Made by a program: the position numbers and the translations under genes. From contig CAZZAO010000007.1 of NCBI GenBank assembly GCA_964652205.1, positions 13,484-77,483 of the forward strand: a stretch of 64,000 bases of DNA, written 5' to 3'. Source of the DNA: ZC4RG36 sp964652205. GTDB lineage: Bacteria; Chloroflexota; Anaerolineae; Aggregatilineales; Phototrophicaceae. The notes under the pieces were generated by a model. It had not been told where the DNA came from and searched no databases. It saw only the letters and a program-made list of their open reading frames with translations. This document shows positions 61,099 to 64,000 of this stretch, piece after piece. Each line of letters begins with the position of its first letter. The stretch's first letter is position 1.

Positions 61099-62250
61099 CT
61101 ACGCCTGCCCGTGAGAGGCGTTGACGGGGACTGCGGCGAGCGCCATGCATTCGCCGACCGGCATTCGGATCCAGAAGATGGAGCCGCCTTCGTCTGGCGC
61201 GATGAACCCGACATCACCGTTTTGCAGGGTAATCAGGTGTTTGACGATCCACAGGCCCATGCCGGTGCTGGCTTCCCCGCCGGTGGGCCGCGTACTGAGC
61301 TTGCCGCCCTGTGTGAACAGCCTGTGCTGTTCTGAGGCGGGAATGCCCTGACCTTCATTGCTGACGTAAACCGTCACGCGGCCTTCGACGTTTTCAGCCC
61401 ACAGGCGCACGTGCGAGTCTGCCGGGCCGTACTTGATGGCGTTGCTGACGAGATTGCCGAGCGACTGATGGAAGCGGGCGACGTCGGCGTAGATGACTTC
61501 TTCGCCCACCTGTACGTCAAGCGAGATATTCTTGCGCAGCGCGTTAGCCTGATGTTCGGCCAGCAGGTCATGGATGACGGGCATCAACTGGACGCAGTCG
61601 ATGTGCATATCGAGCGCGCCAGTTTGCATGGCTGCCGTATCGAGAAAATCCTGAATGACCGTCTGCATGGTGTCGATGGACGCATCGGAAGCGTCGAGCA
61701 GGCTGCCGCCGTCCTCGATTGCGCCGATGCCTTCGCGCAGCAGCATGTTGACCATCCGCAGGTTCATCAGCGGGCCTTTGAGGTCGTGCGAGGCCATCCG
61801 CAGCAGGCGCATCTTGGTTTCCTGAACTTCCTGAAGCTCGGCAATCGTCTGCTTGCGCTCGTCCTGCAAGCGCTTGAGGGCCACCTGCGTCTGAATGCGC
61901 GCGCGCGTCACATCGGTGTCGATAGGTTTGGTGATGTAGTCGCTGGCCCCGGCTTGCAGGCCGCGCGAAATATCCTGTGCTTCCGAGAGCGCTGAGATCA
62001 AGACAACCGGGATGTCAGCAGTTTCCGGGTTACTGCGAATGCGCCGCAGCGTCTCCAGCCCGTCCATCTGCGGCATCATGACGTCGAGCAGCACCAGATC
62101 GAACGAGTCCTGCGCCAGCAGGTCAAGGGCGTCCTGTCCGCTCGATACGCTCGTCGTGCGGTAACGGTTGTGCAGTAAACGCTCCAGCAGCGCGAGGTTA
62201 AAGCGCTCGTCGTCAACCAGCAGGACCATCGGCAGGTCGGTGTTATTCAC
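61099..62250 (-). CDS. Response regulator - histidine kinase hybrid (REC-HisKA-HATPase)
   Basis: The 383-residue cytoplasmic protein has a receiver (MVLLVDDERFNLALLERLLH, Asp in LVLLDVMMPQMDG, Lys in YITKPID), a coiled linker (about 125-155), phospho-His in LRMASHDLKGPLMNLRMVNM, and an ATPase domain (LGNLVSNAIKYGP, NEGQGIPASEQHRLF, TGMGLWIVKHLI). Start is GTG. Receiver-first kinases often take phosphate from another kinase. The signal and output are unknown. Confidence 0.9.
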   Translation of the reverse strand: MNNTDLPMVLLVDDERFNLALLERLLHNRYRTTSVSSGQDALDLLAQDSFDLVLLDVMMPQMDGLETLRRIRSNPETADIPVVLISALSEAQDISRGLQAGASDYITKPIDTDVTRARIQTQVALKRLQDERKQTIAELQEVQETKMRLLRMASHDLKGPLMNLRMVNMLLREGIGAIEDGGSLLDASDASIDTMQTVIQDFLDTAAMQTGALDMHIDCVQLMPVIHDLLAEHQANALRKNISLDVQVGEEVIYADVARFHQSLGNLVSNAIKYGPADSHVRLWAENVEGRVTVYVSNEGQGIPASEQHRLFTQGGKLSTRPTGGEASTGMGLWIVKHLITLQNGDVGFIAPDEGGSIFWIRMPVGECMALAAVPVNASHGQA

Positions 62251-62648
62251 TGGGTCGTTCCTCTTTCACGAAGCGGACTGCGGGATGGGGGACTGCGCTT
62301 CGTTTACGCTCTCGCTTTACGCTCCTATTATCTAACAGATGTGACCGGAACAGGACATAAGCGTACCGAATTTTTCATTAATTTTATCCAGAAACGTGAG
62401 CGGTTGGTGAGGGTAAATGCTTACTTAAGATTCGCTCAATGCGGCGTTCGCGGATGCTCTTTTTCGCGCAGTGCGGTAGCAATTCAGTAGCGTCGCGCCA
62501 GCCTCGTTCCTATAATCCGTCACGAGGGGCTTCGATCAGACGGGCCTGAATGTGTCCATCATTCGCTTTTGGCGGCAGCTCCCTGCTGCGAGCCTGTCAG
62601 GCGGAACTGTGAGCCGAGCAATGAGAACCGAGAAAAGGCAGGCGCGCT
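62251..62648. other. Intergenic region, about 400 bases
   Basis: A perfect TATAAT (62511-62516) may serve the propeller gene on the right, although no -35 box is clear. Heptamer-like units (TGAGCCG, AGAACCG, then AGAAAAG) stand at 62610-62637, just before the next gene. Nothing else is supported. Confidence 0.5.
62610..62637. repeat. Degenerate heptamer repeat
   Basis: TGAGCCG, AGCAATG, AGAACCG and AGAAAAG run in register with period 7. They match the AGRRCYG family with its A-rich tail. Confidence 0.45.
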
Positions 62649-63890
62649 GTGGCTGACTCTAAACCGTTTTTTCGTCTGTTCCCGGCGCTGTGCTTCGCCC
62701 TGCTCCTGCCTGTTTTGAGCGTCCGCGTCTCTCAGGCGCAGTCGCCATTTTTGAGCGCGCCGCTGAGCGCGCCGATTCTGGCGGCGACGACGGCAGCCCG
62801 CGATAGCATCCGGCTCATCAGCATCGCCGACGGCCAGACACGGACGCTTAAATTCGGCAGCGGCGAGCATACCGTCTGGGACTTCTCGCCGGATGGCTGC
62901 CGCGTCCTCTACACGCTGCGCGATGGGCGCGCGCCGGCGCGGCTCTACAGCGCGCGGCTCGACGGCAGCGACTCCCGGTCGCTGGTCAACTACGGCGACC
63001 TGTCCGCTGACCAGTGGGGCGTGTGGGAGCCGCAGTGGTCGCCCGATGGCAGCAGGATCGCCTTCACGATGCGGCGCGACTCGCCCTCGCTGAACAAGAC
63101 CGGCACTCAAGGCGACGACCCGCGTGATTACCGGATCGCCTGGGTTCCGTCGAGCGGCGGCGCGCCGACTTTTTACACCGTCTCTGGCGATGAGCGCAGC
63201 CCGCGCTGGAGTCCTGATGGCCGCTGGTTGGCCTACATCGCTTACGAGCGGCGCGTCCCCGGCGCGACGACTTCCGCGACGGCGGAACCGACGCGCGAGC
63301 CGCCCCCCGGCGCAACAGCGCAAATCCTGCCGACCGTGCGTGAAGCTGACCTGTGGGTAGTCGGCGCGGACGCTGAGAAGAAATATCGGCTGACTTACTT
63401 CGCCACCGGCACGATGAGCGATCCGCGCTGGAGTCCCGATGGGACGCTGATTGGCTTCGTTTATTCGCCGACCGCCAGCAATGACCAGTTCTGGATGATC
63501 GCCAACAAGTCGGGCGCGATCCCGACGCAGTTGAGTTCGCAGCCCGTGCTGGCGCTCGACCTGACCTGGTTCCCTGATAGCTCGGCGATGCTGGCCTCAG
63601 CGCGCGACATGCACAACGCGCCGGAGAATCGACTGTGGCGGATTCCGCTGGTCGGCAGCGCCGACACCGATGCAGTCGAGTATGAGGCTGACCCGGCCCT
63701 GAGCGCGCAGGATTTTCCCCGCTTCAGCGCCGACGGTCAGTGGCTGGCGCTGCGGAGCGCGTTCAATCTGGCGCTGGTCAGCACCACCGACCGGACATGG
63801 ACGCTGCTCGACGAGGATCAGATCGGCAGCACGCCGCCAGTCTGGAGTCCGGCGGGCTTCAAGGGGGAAGATCAGTGCAGCGCTCAATAA
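62649..63890 (+). CDS. Secreted PD40 (TolB-like) beta-propeller protein
   Basis: The 413-residue protein has a signal peptide (LFPALCFALLLPVLSVRVSQ, cut near AQS) and PD40-like blades (WDFSPDGCRVLYTLRDGRAP, PQWSPDGSRIAFTMRRDSPS, PRWSPDGRWLAYIAYERRVP, PRWSPDGTLIGFVYSPTASN, PRFSADGQWLALRSAFNLAL). A Pro/Thr-rich loop lies at about 205-225. Start is GTG. Likely extracytoplasmic. It is the fourth PD40-type gene in the window. Confidence 0.85.
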   Translation: MADSKPFFRLFPALCFALLLPVLSVRVSQAQSPFLSAPLSAPILAATTAARDSIRLISIADGQTRTLKFGSGEHTVWDFSPDGCRVLYTLRDGRAPARLYSARLDGSDSRSLVNYGDLSADQWGVWEPQWSPDGSRIAFTMRRDSPSLNKTGTQGDDPRDYRIAWVPSSGGAPTFYTVSGDERSPRWSPDGRWLAYIAYERRVPGATTSATAEPTREPPPGATAQILPTVREADLWVVGADAEKKYRLTYFATGTMSDPRWSPDGTLIGFVYSPTASNDQFWMIANKSGAIPTQLSSQPVLALDLTWFPDSSAMLASARDMHNAPENRLWRIPLVGSADTDAVEYEADPALSAQDFPRFSADGQWLALRSAFNLALVSTTDRTWTLLDEDQIGSTPPVWSPAGFKGEDQCSAQ

Positions 63891-63946
63891 CCCACATGGT
63901 CTGCTGATCGCGGCGCGATGGGCGTATCCGCCAGCCCCCTCTGCTC

Positions 63947-64000
63947 CCTCACCCCCGACCCCTGGTTAGGCCCGCTCGCCCTGCGGGTCGAGATGCCGCT
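63947..64000. repeat. Second-variant dispersed repeat at the window end
   Basis: CCCTCACCCCCGACCCCTGG then CGCTCGCCCTGCGGGTCGAG and ATGCCGCT. It is a close match of 55099-55157 and may continue past the window. Confidence 0.65.

Overview
The window looks like a chromosome segment of a Chloroflexota bacterium, probably Anaerolineae. This is inferred from high GC, serial PD40/WD40-like propeller proteins, Thr-Pro rich linkers behind lipoprotein or membrane anchors, a GH57-GlgA-GlgC glycogen cluster and an ECF41 sigma factor. No rRNA or taxonomic marker tree was available to confirm it.

Layout. 52-3518: two envelope proteins and two NarL-like regulators with degenerate receivers. 3705-10163: an AT-richer accessory island with two EspR-like HTH proteins, an ImmA/IrrE protease - polytopic membrane protein - PAP2-like operon, a small RHH-like protein, and two tandem large serine recombinases. 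The second recombinase is frameshifted and runs into a tRNA-Asn gene. 10637-14286: beta-propeller, hydrolase, PRC-barrel and rhodanese genes. 14639-17066: response regulator and hybrid kinase, followed by tRNA-Lys with a textbook promoter and terminator. 17259-21434: small enzymes including a D-amino-acid oxidase. 21473-31433: a peptide-use operon (solute-binding protein, two permeases, two M14 peptidases, an M19 dipeptidase). 31572-35752: an RHH-VOC fusion, a glycosyltransferase, a TIM-barrel isomerase and NhaA. 35964-38305: two PD40 propellers. 38425-44246: phosphoglycerate mutase and glycogen synthesis (GH57 branching enzyme, GlgA, GlgC, a small CBM48 protein). 44300-46070: an AT-rich island with a propeller gene and a beta-helix remnant. 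46117-51650: RlmB, CysS and membrane glycosyltransferases. 51706-56284: ECF41 with its oxidoreductase, then a class V aminotransferase and SerA for serine synthesis. 56567-63890: PriA, a membrane protein, a hybrid kinase and another propeller.

The most unusual structure is in priA. A complete DUF559 (Vsr-like nuclease) reading frame sits in frame between the start of the helicase domain and the Walker A motif. It is bracketed by one inverted and two direct copies of a GC-rich palindromic repeat. Relatives of that repeat are scattered through the window, mostly just after stop codons. This resembles a repeat-plus-nuclease mobile unit (compare REP/RAYT units, or Rickettsia palindromic elements inside genes). 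A second repeat family, tandem heptamers of consensus AGRRCYG, is also present at gene ends. The ImmA-membrane-PAP2 operon with its EspR-like pair is a second candidate system.
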